A stretch of 64,000 bases of DNA. Source: Kribbella sindirgiensis (GTDB lineage Bacteria > Actinomycetota > Actinomycetes > Propionibacteriales > Kribbellaceae). The DNA lies in contig NZ_SJKA01000016.1 in the NCBI RefSeq assembly GCF_004331435.1, forward strand, positions 104,879 to 168,878, written 5' to 3'. Positions 6,717 to 16,185 of the stretch are shown here, in pieces (the first letter of the stretch is position 1; each line of letters opens with the position of its first letter). Position numbers and translations under genes: made by a program. The notes below the pieces were generated by a model, which was given only the letters and a program-made list of their open reading frames with translations, was not told the DNA's origin and did no database searches.

Positions 6717-8966
6717 GTGCTGGAGCAGGAGATCGCTGTAGAGCAAGGCGAAGTGACGGCTATGTACGAGCGGCTCGACGTGCTGCGGGAAAAGGCGCGC
6801 GGTGAACTGGGACGGGTGCAGGGCGAGGAAACCACCGGGACGGATCAGGCCTGGTCGGAGCGGGAGTCGTTCACGGATCTGTTCTCCGGGCGGTTCTCGC
6901 AATTGTCGTCGGTGGAACGCGGATTGTGTTTCGGGCGGATCGACGAGACCGCGGGCGAACGGTTCCACATCGGCCGGATCGGGTTGTTCGACGACGACTA
7001 CAACCCACTGCTGATCGACTGGCGGACGCCGGTCGCGCAGGTGTTCTACCGGGCCACCGCCGCCCAGCCGCTCGGCGTCAAGCGCCGCCGGCACATCCGG
7101 CTGCACGGCCGCACGGTGATCGGGGTCGACGACGACCTTCTGGACGCCGCCGCGATCGACGACGGCGAACGCAGCACGCTGATCGGCGAGGCGGCGTTGC
7201 TCTCCTCGCTCAGTGCGAGCCGCACCGGCCGGATGAACGAGATCGTCGCGACGATCCAGTCCGAGCAGGACGAGATCATCCGGTCCGGCCTGCCCGGAGT
7301 GCTCGTGGTGCAGGGCGGCCCAGGTACCGGAAAGACCGTGGTCGCGCTGCACAGAGCGGCGTACCTGCTCTACACGCATCGCGAGCAACTCGGGCGGAGC
7401 GGCGTACTGGTCGTGGGCCCCAACAGCACGTTCCTGCGCTACATCGACCAGGTACTCCCCTCGCTCGGTGAGACCGACGTCGTGCTCGCGACGATCAGCG
7501 AGATGTTCCCCGGCGTCGCCGCGACGGCGCCCGAGCCGGCCGAGGCTGCGCGGATCAAGGGCAATCTGGCGATGGCCGACGTGATCGCGCAGGCGATCGC
7601 CGGCTTCCGGGTCGTCCCGGCCGAGCCGATCCGGCTGAAGGTCAACCAGGACGAGCTTGTGCTCCGGCCGGGCGCGATCCGCAAAGCACAGCAAGGCGCG
7701 CTCGCGGCACAGCCCCTGCACAACCGGGCTCGGCCGTTGTTCGTGCGGCGCATCCTCAAGACCCTCACCAAGCAGGTCGTCGACCGCATCGGCCGGCAGT
7801 ACGTCGGGGACGCGGACATCGAGGACATCCAGCAGGAACTGTTCGACGACGACCGCGTCCTCGAACTCCTCGACCGGTTGTGGCCCGAGCTCACACCGCC
7901 GCTCCTCGTCTCGGTGCTGTTCTCCTCGGACGACCGGCTCGCCGCCGCCGCGCCGCATCTCAGCCCCTCCGAGCGTTCCGCCGTACTGCGTCCACTCACC
8001 GCGGACTGGGCTCCGTCGGACGTCGCGCTGCTCGACGAAGCGGCCGAACTGCTCGGTGAGACCGCGGACGTCGTCGTCGGCCGCAAGCGCCAGGCGGCCG
8101 CGGACGCTGCCGCCGAGGAGGCCGGACGGGAGTACGCGCACGGCATCGTCGACATCGAGCTGACCGCCGAGCGGATCACGATCGAGCCGTGGGAGATCGA
8201 GCAGTTCAAGGATCTGATCGCCCAGCGCACGCGCGTGTTCAACCGACCTGCTACTGGCGCCGAGAGCAAAGCCTACGACCGCGACTGGGTGTTCGGCCAC
8301 GTCATCGTCGACGAGGCCCAGGAGCTGTCCGCGATGGACTGGCGGATGCTGATGCGCCGCTGCCCGCGCCGGTCGATGACGATCGTCGGCGACATCGCGC
8401 AGACGGGTTCGGCCGCCGGCGTCCGGTCCTGGGCCGAACTCCTCGACCGGTACGCCGCCCGCCGCTGGCGCACCGCCGAACTGACCGTCAACTACCGCAC
8501 CCCGACCGAGATCATGACGGTCGCCGCCGACGTCCTCGCCGCCATCGACCCGGCCTTGAAACCGCCCACCTCGGTCCGCGAGACCGGCGTCGAACCGTTC
8601 ATCGACCCGGTCCCGGCCGGCTGCCTGACCGACGCACTCCGGGAGGCGATCAAGTTCGAGCAGAACGCGATCGGCGACGGCCGCCTGGCCGTGATCGTCC
8701 CCGCCTCCCGGTACGACGAGTTCGCCGCCGTACTCCCAGAAGTTGCCCACAGCCACGACCCGTCCGTCCTCGACGGCACGGTAGCCCTCCTCGACGTACC
8801 CCAGTCCAAAGGCCTCGAATTCGACGCGGTGGTGATCGCCGACCCCGCCACGATCACCACCGAATCCGACCGAGGCCTCTCCGACCTCTACGTCGCCATC
8901 ACCCGCGCCACCAAACGCCTCACCATCCTCGGCAACCTCCCGGACGTGCTCAGCCGGCGAGGGTGA
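6717..8966 (+). CDS. helD: HelD-type RNA polymerase recycling ATPase / superfamily 1 helicase
   Basis: A 749-residue UvrD/Rep-like protein. Actinobacterial HelD binds stalled RNA polymerase, removes nucleic acid and recycles the enzyme; some members protect against rifampicin. The N-terminal part (EIAVEQGEVTAMYERLD) fits the antiparallel coiled-coil arm that inserts in the polymerase secondary channel. Walker A GGPGTGKT is at about residue 200 and Walker B VDEAQELSAMDW near 531. The C-terminal motif VAITRATKRLTIL is typical of the superfamily. GTG at 6717 is preferred (purine-rich GGGGG upstream); GTG at 6696 is also in frame. The 3' end overlaps the convergent gene by 17 bp. Confidence 0.88.
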   Translation: MLEQEIAVEQGEVTAMYERLDVLREKARGELGRVQGEETTGTDQAWSERESFTDLFSGRFSQLSSVERGLCFGRIDETAGERFHIGRIGLFDDDYNPLLIDWRTPVAQVFYRATAAQPLGVKRRRHIRLHGRTVIGVDDDLLDAAAIDDGERSTLIGEAALLSSLSASRTGRMNEIVATIQSEQDEIIRSGLPGVLVVQGGPGTGKTVVALHRAAYLLYTHREQLGRSGVLVVGPNSTFLRYIDQVLPSLGETDVVLATISEMFPGVAATAPEPAEAARIKGNLAMADVIAQAIAGFRVVPAEPIRLKVNQDELVLRPGAIRKAQQGALAAQPLHNRARPLFVRRILKTLTKQVVDRIGRQYVGDADIEDIQQELFDDDRVLELLDRLWPELTPPLLVSVLFSSDDRLAAAAPHLSPSERSAVLRPLTADWAPSDVALLDEAAELLGETADVVVGRKRQAAADAAAEEAGREYAHGIVDIELTAERITIEPWEIEQFKDLIAQRTRVFNRPATGAESKAYDRDWVFGHVIVDEAQELSAMDWRMLMRRCPRRSMTIVGDIAQTGSAAGVRSWAELLDRYAARRWRTAELTVNYRTPTEIMTVAADVLAAIDPALKPPTSVRETGVEPFIDPVPAGCLTDALREAIKFEQNAIGDGRLAVIVPASRYDEFAAVLPEVAHSHDPSVLDGTVALLDVPQSKGLEFDAVVIADPATITTESDRGLSDLYVAITRATKRLTILGNLPDVLSRRG

Positions 8967-9600
8967 TGGAGGCGCTGGCCTTGTCGACGACCTTGGTGAG
9001 AAAGGTGCGGTCCTTGAGGCGGCCGCCTACTGTCATTTCGACGTTGGCGGATTTCAGGTTCCACATCGCGATGTAGCGGGTTGCGACCCAGCGGGTGGTG
9101 GAGCCGCTGCGGTAGGTGTAGACGAGGGTTGTCACGGTGAGGGGGCCTTGGCCGGAGGTCGACTTCATCGTGGTCGTTTTCCGGCTGAGGATCTTGAGGC
9201 CGCGGGTGCCCTTCAGCGCGGCCTGTTTGCGTTTCGCGGCGACTGCGGTGCTGGGGCCGTTGACGATGTTCATTCGGATCCGGATCATCCGCGGTGCGGT
9301 GCGGTCCGCGAAGCGGTACTCGTTCGTGCCCAGGCGGATCGCCCGCCAGGTCTTCGGCAGTACCGCCGTCGCGAAGCAGCCCTCGTCGTAGTAACAGTTG
9401 AAGTACCGCTTCACGAACACCGGCTGAGCCGTGGCGGCCGCGACAGACGCGGCTGTCCTGTCGACCTTCGCTTCCGCCGGCCCCGTGTGAGGTGCTGGTT
9501 GGGGGTGGCATGATCGTCGGGTAGTGAGGCTCCGATTACCGACGGTGAGATCGTTGAGCAAATGTGTAAATTCCGTAACGAGGAGACTCCCGGAAAGCAC
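8950..9600 (-). CDS. Hypothetical basic protein, probably exported; start uncertain
   Basis: No family is recognised. The conserved-looking part begins near VFVKRYFNCYYDEGCF and continues for about 155 residues, rich in Arg, Lys and Thr, with beta-strand-like alternation to the stop at 8950. The stretch AASVAAATAQP just before it looks like the end of a signal peptide, but no hydrophobic core or good start codon precedes it in frame. Possible starts are GTG at 9630, 9609, 9600 and 9420, the first colliding with the divergent PBP gene. The given start is a compromise. The N-terminus may be frameshifted or the gene may be decaying. Confidence 0.5.
   Translation of the reverse strand: MLSGSLLVTEFTHLLNDLTVGNRSLTTRRSCHPQPAPHTGPAEAKVDRTAASVAAATAQPVFVKRYFNCYYDEGCFATAVLPKTWRAIRLGTNEYRFADRTAPRMIRIRMNIVNGPSTAVAAKRKQAALKGTRGLKILSRKTTTMKSTSGQGPLTVTTLVYTYRSGSTTRWVATRYIAMWNLKSANVEMTVGGRLKDRTFLTKVVDKASASITLAG
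9554..9581 (+). promoter_or_regulatory. Candidate promoter of the class A PBP gene
   Basis: TTGAGC at 9554-9559 and TAACGA at 9576-9581 are 16 bp apart on the plus strand, 44 bp upstream of the PBP ATG. Both boxes match only in part, so this is a modest call. Confidence 0.35.
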
Positions 9601-9624
9601 TCTCCTCACGTAATCTGCCCAACC

Positions 9625-12030
9625 ATGCACAGAGGCGAGCGGCGGGCCAAGCGGCCCAATGTCGTGTGGTCAGTGTTCGTGTTCCTCGTGGTCAGCGCGC
9701 TCGCCGGCGCACTGACCGCCGGTCTGGCCCTACCCTTTGCCGGGCTGGCCGGAGTGACCACGGCCAAGGCCCACGACACCGTGCAGTTCCTGCCCCAGGA
9801 CCTGCAGACGGCGCCGCTGGCGCAGAAGTCGATCATCCAGGCCGCGGACGGCAAGACCATCGCGACGCTGTACCAGCAGAACCGGACCCCGGTCTCGCTG
9901 AAGGCGATCAGCCCGGTGATGCTGAAGGCGATCGTCGCGATCGAGGACGACAGGTTCTACGAGCACGGCGCGCTGGACTTCAAGGGCACGCTGCGCGCGC
10001 TGCTGCGCAACCAGTCGTCCGGCGGGGTCTCCCAGGGCGGCTCGAGCATCACCCAGCAGTACGTGAAGCTGAGCCTGATCAACAAGGCCCGCACGCCGGA
10101 AGAGGTCAAAAGCGCCACCGCCGAGACGTACGAGCGGAAGATCGCCGAGCTGCGCTACGCGATCGCGGTCGAGAAGGAGACCCCGAAGTCCGAGATCCTG
10201 AACCGCTACCTGAACCTGGCCTTCTTCGGTGACCGTTCGTACGGCGTCGAGGCCGCCGCGATGCACTACTTCGGCGTGCACGCTGCCAAGCTGAACCTGC
10301 CGCAGGCCGCGATGCTGGCCGGCCTGGTGAAGAACCCGACCGGGTACGACCCGATCGACAGCCCCGTGCGCGCCAAGGCCCGTCGCGACGTCGTCCTGCG
10401 CCGGATGAACGAACTGAACATCATCACCGCCAAGCAGGCCCGGGACGCGATCAAGACCCCCGTGATCGACCTCAAGAAGGTCCGCGTCATCCCGAGCGGC
10501 TGCGCGAACTCGACGTACCCGTTCTTCTGCGAGTACGTCGTCTCCAAGCTCAAGGCGAACAACGCGTTCGGCAAAACACCGGAGGAGCGCGAGAACTACA
10601 TCGAGACCGCCGGCCTGGTGATAAAGACCTCGCTGGACCGGAAGATGCAGGCCGCCGCCGACATCGCCGTCGCCAAGCACTCGAAGGCGACCGACGACGT
10701 GGTGGCTGCGATCACGATGGTGGAGCCCGGCACCGGCCTGGTGAAGGCGATGGCGCAGAGCCGCCTGTACGGTTCGAAGAAGGGACAGACGGCGTACAAC
10801 TACAACGTCGAGAAGTCCTACGCCGGCGGGTTCGGCGGGTTCCAGAACGGTTCGACGATGAAGGCGTTCACGATCGCCGCCGCGATCGGCAAGGGCGTGC
10901 CGACGACCTACCGGATCCGCTCGCCGCAGACGATCAGCCTGGGCGGCCAGAACTTCAGTACCTGCAACGGCCCGATCTCGGTGCCGTCGTACGACCCGAA
11001 GAACTCGACGCGCACCGTTCTCGATCCGTCGATGGTCCAGGCGGCCAAGGCCTCGACCAACACCTACTTCCTGCAGCTGTCGCAGCAGATCGGTCTGTGC
11101 CCGATCACGACCATCGCGTCCAAGCTCGGCATGTACAACGCGCAGACCCTGAAGCCGCTGGAACAGGTCGTCTCGTTCACGCTCGGTTCGGCCGGTCTGA
11201 TCACGCCGCTGATGCTGTCCAACGCGTACGCGACGTTCGCCGCCCGCGGCATGTACTGCAACCCGCAGATCGTCACGTCGATCGCCTCGCTCAAGACCGG
11301 CAAGTCGATCCCGACGCCCGGCCCGAACTGCCACCGGGTGTTGTCGCCGAGTGTCGCGGACGGCGTCAACTACGTGCTGCAGCAGGTGATGGCCAAGGAC
11401 GGGACCGGCGGGAAGCTGAAGTTCGGCAAGAGCGACCTGGCCGGCAAGACCGGTACCACCAACGAGAACCAGGCGGTCTGGTTCGCCGGCTACTCGTCGA
11501 GGCTCGCAGCGGCTTCCGTGGTCGCCGACGCCGATCCGAAGCTCGAGAACATGATCGGCCAGGTCTTCAACGGCAAGAAGCTCAAGGACGCCTCGGGTTC
11601 CGGCACCGCCGGCCCGATCTGGGAGGCCGCGCTGCAGGGTGCCTTGCAGGGGTTCCCGACCACCAAGTTCGTGAAGCCGGACGACATCATCATCCGCGGC
11701 AAGGTGAAGGACCTGCCGTACCTGAAGGGCATGACGCCCGCCGACGCGGCCGCGAAGCTGCTGTCGATGGGCTTCAAGGTCCAGATGAGTCACGGTCCGC
11801 AGGTCGACTCGGACGCGCCGGCCGGGACGGTCGCCTGGACGAACCCGCGGCAGGAGGACGGCGCACCCGAAGGCGCGATGGTCCTGCTGTACATCTCCAA
11901 CGGCAGCAAGGCCAAGCCACCAACGCCACCGGTCACCCCGCCGACGCCGCCGGGGACCATCAAGCCGCCGCCGGGGATCCCGACCTGTATGCCGTGGGAC
12001 CCGCGCTACCCCAAGTGCAGACGCGGCTGA
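9625..12030 (+). CDS. Class A penicillin-binding protein with PASTA domain
   Basis: An 801-residue bifunctional peptidoglycan synthase. A cytoplasmic basic N-terminus and one membrane anchor (about residues 13-40) precede the GT51 glycosyltransferase with EDDRFYEHG near residue 106 and GGSSITQQ near 137. The transpeptidase has the active-site motif STMK (about 409), STN (about 478) and KTGTT (about 607). One PASTA domain (about 690-765) and a Pro-rich tail follow. The architecture matches mycobacterial PonA2. ATG at 9625 is chosen since the basic region and anchor follow at once; an in-frame ATG at 9562 would add 21 unusual residues. No clear Shine-Dalgarno is seen. It is probably monocistronic. 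Confidence 0.93.
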   Translation: MHRGERRAKRPNVVWSVFVFLVVSALAGALTAGLALPFAGLAGVTTAKAHDTVQFLPQDLQTAPLAQKSIIQAADGKTIATLYQQNRTPVSLKAISPVMLKAIVAIEDDRFYEHGALDFKGTLRALLRNQSSGGVSQGGSSITQQYVKLSLINKARTPEEVKSATAETYERKIAELRYAIAVEKETPKSEILNRYLNLAFFGDRSYGVEAAAMHYFGVHAAKLNLPQAAMLAGLVKNPTGYDPIDSPVRAKARRDVVLRRMNELNIITAKQARDAIKTPVIDLKKVRVIPSGCANSTYPFFCEYVVSKLKANNAFGKTPEERENYIETAGLVIKTSLDRKMQAAADIAVAKHSKATDDVVAAITMVEPGTGLVKAMAQSRLYGSKKGQTAYNYNVEKSYAGGFGGFQNGSTMKAFTIAAAIGKGVPTTYRIRSPQTISLGGQNFSTCNGPISVPSYDPKNSTRTVLDPSMVQAAKASTNTYFLQLSQQIGLCPITTIASKLGMYNAQTLKPLEQVVSFTLGSAGLITPLMLSNAYATFAARGMYCNPQIVTSIASLKTGKSIPTPGPNCHRVLSPSVADGVNYVLQQVMAKDGTGGKLKFGKSDLAGKTGTTNENQAVWFAGYSSRLAAASVVADADPKLENMIGQVFNGKKLKDASGSGTAGPIWEAALQGALQGFPTTKFVKPDDIIIRGKVKDLPYLKGMTPADAAAKLLSMGFKVQMSHGPQVDSDAPAGTVAWTNPRQEDGAPEGAMVLLYISNGSKAKPPTPPVTPPTPPGTIKPPPGIPTCMPWDPRYPKCRRG

Positions 12031-12107
12031 CCCGCCCTGTTTCCGCGCTCCGTCGGGTCATCACTAGGCTGGGGGCCAACACCTAGTACTTGGGAAAGGA
12101 CTCCCCC

Positions 12108-13373
12108 GTGAGTGTCGATGAGCTGACTGGTCAGGTTGAGCGTGCGCGTCTGGATTACGAGGCGCTGGTGGCCAAGGGGCTCAAGCTCGATCTGACGCGG
12201 GGGAAGCCGTCGCCCAAGCAGCTGGACGCGGCGAACGGTGTGCTGGAGCTGAGCGGCGACCCGGTGAGCGCGGACGGGACGGACCTGCGGAACTACGGCG
12301 GGCTCAACGGGCTGCCGGAGGTGCGGGCGATCTTCGCCGAGGACCTGCAGGTACCTGTGGAGCAGCTGCTCGCGGCCGGGAACTCCAGCCTCGAGCTGAT
12401 GCACGACGCGATCGTGTACGCCCTGCTCGGCAAGGTGCCGGGCGCCGAGCGGCGGTGGGCCGACGTGGAAGGGCTGGCGTTCCTCTGCCCGGTCCCGGGG
12501 TACGACCGGCACTTCGGGATCTGCGAGCGGTACGGGATCAAGATGATCCCGGTGCCGATGACCGCCGAAGGCCCGGACATGGACGTCGTCGAGCGGCTGG
12601 TCGCCGAGGACGCCGCGATCAAGGGCATCTGGTGCGTGCCGAAGTACAGCAACCCGGACGGCACCGTGTACTCCGACGAGACGGTACGGCGGCTCGCCGC
12701 GATGCAGACGGCCGCGCCGGACTTCCGGATCTTCTGGGACAACGCGTACGCCGTGCACCACCTGACCGACTCCCCCGCGCAACTCGCCGACGTCCTCGCG
12801 CTGTGCGCCGAGAACGGGAACCCGGACCGGGTGTTCGTGTTCGGGTCGAGCTCGAAGATCACGTTCGCCGGCGCCGGGGTCGCGTTCTTCGGGTCGTCGC
12901 CGGCGAACATCGAGTGGTGGCTGAGCCACACGGTCAAGCGGAGCATCGGGCCGGACAAGATCAACCAGCTGCGGCACGTGCAGTTCCTCCGCGACGCCGA
13001 GGGGCTGCGGGCGCACATGCGGACGCTGGCCGCGCTGATCCGGCCGAAGTTCGACGCGGTCGACAAGATCCTCACCGCCGAGCTCGGCGGCACCGGCCTC
13101 GCGTCCTGGACGGCGCCGGCCGGCGGGTACTTCGTCAGCCTGCAGGTCCCCGAGGGCTGTGCCCGCGAGGTCGTCGCCAAGGCGAAGGCGGCCGGCATCG
13201 CGATCACACCGGCCGGCGCCACGCACCCGTACGGCGACGACCCGACCGACCAGGTCATCCGGATCGCCCCGACGTACCCGGAGCTGCCCGAGGTCGAGGC
13301 GGCGATCACCGGCCTGGCCACCTGCGTCCGGCTGGTCGCTTCGGAGAAGCTCCTCGCCGATCAGGCCGGCTGA
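12108..13373 (+). CDS. PLP-dependent aminotransferase (class I, aspartate aminotransferase-like)
   Basis: A 421-residue fold-type I aminotransferase. The sequence (RGKPSPKQLDAANGVL near the N-terminus, GNSSLELMHDAI, then CVPKYSNPDGTVYS) resembles the actinobacterial subgroup that includes Corynebacterium glutamicum AspT. Transamination of aspartate with 2-oxoglutarate is therefore the likely reaction. The PLP Schiff-base Lys is in SSSKITFAGAG, near residue 247. GTG at 12108 has AAAGGA 7 nt upstream. A TAGGCT -10-like box at 12065-12070 sits inside an ACTAGG/CCTAGT inverted repeat (12063-12087). The next gene is convergent. Confidence 0.88.
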   Translation: MSVDELTGQVERARLDYEALVAKGLKLDLTRGKPSPKQLDAANGVLELSGDPVSADGTDLRNYGGLNGLPEVRAIFAEDLQVPVEQLLAAGNSSLELMHDAIVYALLGKVPGAERRWADVEGLAFLCPVPGYDRHFGICERYGIKMIPVPMTAEGPDMDVVERLVAEDAAIKGIWCVPKYSNPDGTVYSDETVRRLAAMQTAAPDFRIFWDNAYAVHHLTDSPAQLADVLALCAENGNPDRVFVFGSSSKITFAGAGVAFFGSSPANIEWWLSHTVKRSIGPDKINQLRHVQFLRDAEGLRAHMRTLAALIRPKFDAVDKILTAELGGTGLASWTAPAGGYFVSLQVPEGCAREVVAKAKAAGIAITPAGATHPYGDDPTDQVIRIAPTYPELPEVEAAITGLATCVRLVASEKLLADQAG

Positions 13374-13379
13374 GCCGAT

Positions 13380-13892
13380 TCAGGCGTGCGGTAGTTCGAA
13401 GATCAGACAGGTCGACGTCGCGTGGGCGAGCAGTTTGCCGCGTTCGTCGTACAGGTGGGACTCCGCGACCGCCGTACGGCGACCGCGGCTGACGATCCCG
13501 CCCTCACACCGCAGCAGGCCCGAGTCGACGGTGACCGGCTTGATGAAGCGCGTCATCAGGTCGAGTGACGTGTAGCCGACGCCGGCCGGCAGCGTCGAGT
13601 GGACGGTGCAGCCGGCGGCGGTGTCGAGCAGGGTCGCGATGACGCCGCCGTGCACGGAGCCGAGCGGGTTGTAGTGGAACTCGGCCGCGGGCATCAGCAC
13701 CGTGACCTTGCCCTCCTCGGCCTCGAACCCGGTCGCCCCGACCAGTTGCAGGATCGGCGGCGCCGGGATCAGCCCGTCCCGCATCGCCTGCAGCATCTCC
13801 AGCCCGGTCGAGCCCCCGACCTGCGCCGCGGTCTCGGCCGGGTCGGTCCAGGTGAAGGTCCGGCTCCGCGCCGCCTGCTGAGTCTCCGTCAT
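13380..13892 (-). CDS. PaaI-family acyl-CoA thioesterase (hotdog fold)
   Basis: A 170-residue hotdog protein. The PaaI signature HYNPLGSVHGGVIATLLD is followed by TSLDLMTRFIKPV, both typical of phenylacetate-degradation-type thioesterases that hydrolyse aromatic or medium-chain acyl-CoA. ATG at 13892 is preferred over the in-frame ATG at 13928 because it gives a normal-length N-terminus. It is convergent with the aminotransferase, 6 bp apart. No other acyl-CoA genes are nearby, so the substrate stays open. Confidence 0.87.
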   Translation of the reverse strand: MTETQQAARSRTFTWTDPAETAAQVGGSTGLEMLQAMRDGLIPAPPILQLVGATGFEAEEGKVTVLMPAAEFHYNPLGSVHGGVIATLLDTAAGCTVHSTLPAGVGYTSLDLMTRFIKPVTVDSGLLRCEGGIVSRGRRTAVAESHLYDERGKLLAHATSTCLIFELPHA

Positions 13893-14029
13893 GGACCGAG
13901 CCTCACACCACCTACCTGGGTCTGTCAACGAGACTTAGCACTCAGTGACTGGCAAACGTATGAAATACAAGGGATTCAGCGGGTGGGGGTTTCTCTTCGC
14001 GGCGGGGTGGCTAGGGTGCTGCTGGGAGG

Positions 14030-14674
14030 ATGGAAGTGAGGCAGTTCAATACGCCGCCGGAGTGGCCCGACCCGCCGACACCGGACTGGCGACCACCGCG
14101 ACGGTGGCAGCCGCCGAAGTCGTGGCCGGCCGCACCGGCGGGATGGAGATTTTGGGTCGACAAGCACGGCCGAGCGGTGCGCGGACCGATCGGGAGGTAC
14201 GGCGGACCACGTCCGCTGGCGGCCGCTGCGATCATCGCGGTGCCCGTGACTCTGATGGTGCTCGTGCTGCTGAGCCCGTTCGGTCGCGGCAGCGAATCCA
14301 CGAGTACGGCGCCGGCGATCCGGCCGAGCGCGCCCGTGACGACACCGGTGCCATCGGCCCCGACCCGTAGCACCGAGCAGCCCGTACGGATCACCGCTCG
14401 AACGCCGACGCCGACACCATCGGAGTCCAGGACACCGTCGCCGTCCGAGGCGACCACACCGACTCCGACACCCACGCCTGTACCGACACCGGCACCGACG
14501 CCCACCGCCGTACCGACACCGACGTCCGCGCCGACGACCACGACAGTCGTGTTCCGGAGCTGTGCGGAGGCTCGTGCGGCGGGCAAGGCGCCGCTGCACC
14601 GCGGCGATCCGGGCTACTCGGCGGCGCTCGACCGCAACGGCGACGGCGTAGCCTGCGACCGCGGCAACTCCTGA
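14030..14674 (+). CDS. Membrane-anchored excalibur calcium-binding domain protein
   Basis: A 214-residue protein with a Pro/Trp-rich cytoplasmic part (1-60) and one membrane segment (about 64-84). A linker of about 90 residues made almost only of Thr, Pro, Ser and Ala follows. The C-terminal excalibur domain ends with the DRNGDGVACD calcium-loop motif and conserved Cys residues. Excalibur domains are thought to bind calcium at the cell surface. A -10-like TAGGGT at 14012-14017 lies 12 bp before the ATG, and GGGAGG abuts the start codon, so the message may be nearly leaderless. The precise role is unknown. Confidence 0.8.
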   Translation: MEVRQFNTPPEWPDPPTPDWRPPRRWQPPKSWPAAPAGWRFWVDKHGRAVRGPIGRYGGPRPLAAAAIIAVPVTLMVLVLLSPFGRGSESTSTAPAIRPSAPVTTPVPSAPTRSTEQPVRITARTPTPTPSESRTPSPSEATTPTPTPTPVPTPAPTPTAVPTPTSAPTTTTVVFRSCAEARAAGKAPLHRGDPGYSAALDRNGDGVACDRGNS

Positions 14675-14695
14675 CGCCCCTGCGTTCAGGGGCGT
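14674..14695. terminator. Bidirectional terminator hairpin between convergent genes
   Basis: ACGCCCCTG (14674-14682) and CAGGGGCGT (14687-14695) form a perfect 9-bp stem with a CGTT loop. It sits where the excalibur gene and the membrane-protein gene meet and includes the stop codon of the latter. The symmetry lets it act on both strands. Confidence 0.65.
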
Positions 14696-16104
14696 ACGAC
14701 GAGGGGGCGGAAGGCCGCCTGGACCTGAGCGTTGCTCGGGGTCACGCTCTCTTCCTCCGTGGAGATGTTGTCGATGCGGTACGGGCAGGCCTCGCCCGAC
14801 ATCGTCACGACGGTGTTCAGCACCAGGCGCCCGGTGCGCAGCTCGTACACCTTGGCCGGCACTGTGACTTTGCGGAACGTCACGTAGCTGATCTCTCCCC
14901 CGTACGGGTTAGATTCCGGTACGTACGGGCAGGTCTGCACCGCGGCGCCCATTCCCGCCGCCTCGGTGCACACGACGATGGTCGCCCGGTACGGGTCGTC
15001 GATCGACCACGCGGCCGGCAGCTGGTCGGCGTACTGGGAGCCGTCGCCGAGGAAGATCGCCGGGTTGAAGCCGCGGCGGTACGGCTTCGCGCCGCTGTAC
15101 TTCGCCGGACTCTCGCAGTACGACCCGCCCTGCACCAGGCTCCGGACGTTCTCCAACTCGATCGCCAGCGTGGCCTTCGCGAGTCCGGCGCGCGCCCTCG
15201 CGGTCTGCTTGGCCTTGGGGTACGTCGCGACAAGCCGCTGGTACGTCGCCCGCGCGGTCACCCAGTTCTCGCGGGACGCGTACCCGTCGGCGCAGGCCAG
15301 CAGGGCGTTCGGCTCGATCCGGGGTACGACGGCATTCGCGCGATCGAGCAGGTTCTTGGACAGCGTGCGGGTCCGCAACCAGGCGGTCATCGTGATCTGC
15401 CCGCACGGCTCCATCGCCTGCAGGTCCTTGACGAACCGATCCATCACGGCACCCGCGGTCGCCTGCTGCCGCGGGTCGGAGGCGATCGGCCCGAGGACGA
15501 CGTACGCCTGCTGGAGGGACCTCACGTCGGTCAGTCCAGTGGCCGCGGTGAGGTTCCCCTTCGCCGTGTCGATCCGGCCGCAGGTCTCCACGTCGCTGTC
15601 GCCACGATCCATGTCCTGCCCGGCGACCAGACGGTCACCGAACCAGACCTTGTCCTGCGCCTGCACGACCTTGGTGCAGTCACCGGCCCGTCGCGCCGCG
15701 GTCACCTCGCCGGCGACGTCATCGGCGCCACGCTTCAGCACGACGCCCGCCGCCACGACCGCGAGCGTCACGACAGCGGCGACGATCCGCTTCGGGATAC
15801 TGGCTTTCCGCACCGGTGGCCGGGTCGCGAGGTACAGACCGTGCAGCACCTGCAGCAGTCCCCACCCCAGCAGCCCGAACTGGTACGCCAGGTCCTTGCG
15901 CTGGTACATGAGGACGAGGAGTGCCGCCGTACCGGCGAGGCCGAGGAGACCGAAGATCCAGCGGCGGATCAGGAAGTAGCCGAGGCCGAGCAACGAAGCG
16001 TTGCCCAGGGCAACCGCCAACGGGTCGTGCGGACGCAGCCGCTTCGGCGGCTTTCCTGGGTACGGCGTGCCCTGCGGCGGAGGTGGCGGTTGCTGGTAGG
16101 TCAT
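14686..16104 (-). CDS. Hypothetical multi-pass membrane protein with extracytoplasmic domain
   Basis: 472 residues, not assigned to a named family. A Pro-rich start is followed by three hydrophobic segments (about 30-85) resembling the TM2-like N-terminus of other actinobacterial proteins. A fourth membrane segment lies at about 105-122, and then a region of about 350 residues probably lies outside the membrane. The middle (about 220-300) is Ala-rich and helical with a TPR-like pattern (WVTARATYQRLVATYPKAKQ), and several Cys could pair. The ATG start at 16104 gives the normal Pro-rich cytoplasmic head. The role is unknown. Confidence 0.7.
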   Translation of the reverse strand: MTYQQPPPPPQGTPYPGKPPKRLRPHDPLAVALGNASLLGLGYFLIRRWIFGLLGLAGTAALLVLMYQRKDLAYQFGLLGWGLLQVLHGLYLATRPPVRKASIPKRIVAAVVTLAVVAAGVVLKRGADDVAGEVTAARRAGDCTKVVQAQDKVWFGDRLVAGQDMDRGDSDVETCGRIDTAKGNLTAATGLTDVRSLQQAYVVLGPIASDPRQQATAGAVMDRFVKDLQAMEPCGQITMTAWLRTRTLSKNLLDRANAVVPRIEPNALLACADGYASRENWVTARATYQRLVATYPKAKQTARARAGLAKATLAIELENVRSLVQGGSYCESPAKYSGAKPYRRGFNPAIFLGDGSQYADQLPAAWSIDDPYRATIVVCTEAAGMGAAVQTCPYVPESNPYGGEISYVTFRKVTVPAKVYELRTGRLVLNTVVTMSGEACPYRIDNISTEEESVTPSNAQVQAAFRPLVVRP

Positions 16105-16185
16105 CTGTATCGCTCTCAGTCACGAGTGGTCACCGCCCACTGTGACGTCGTCCACCTCCGCCCGCGGCCCGCTGGCCGGTTCCTG

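Noticed and set aside
9730..11793. 687-codon minus-strand frame opposite the PBP gene
   Set aside because: Composition (Arg/Val/Leu/Asp) is that of antisense GC-rich DNA; the PBP motifs are on the other strand.
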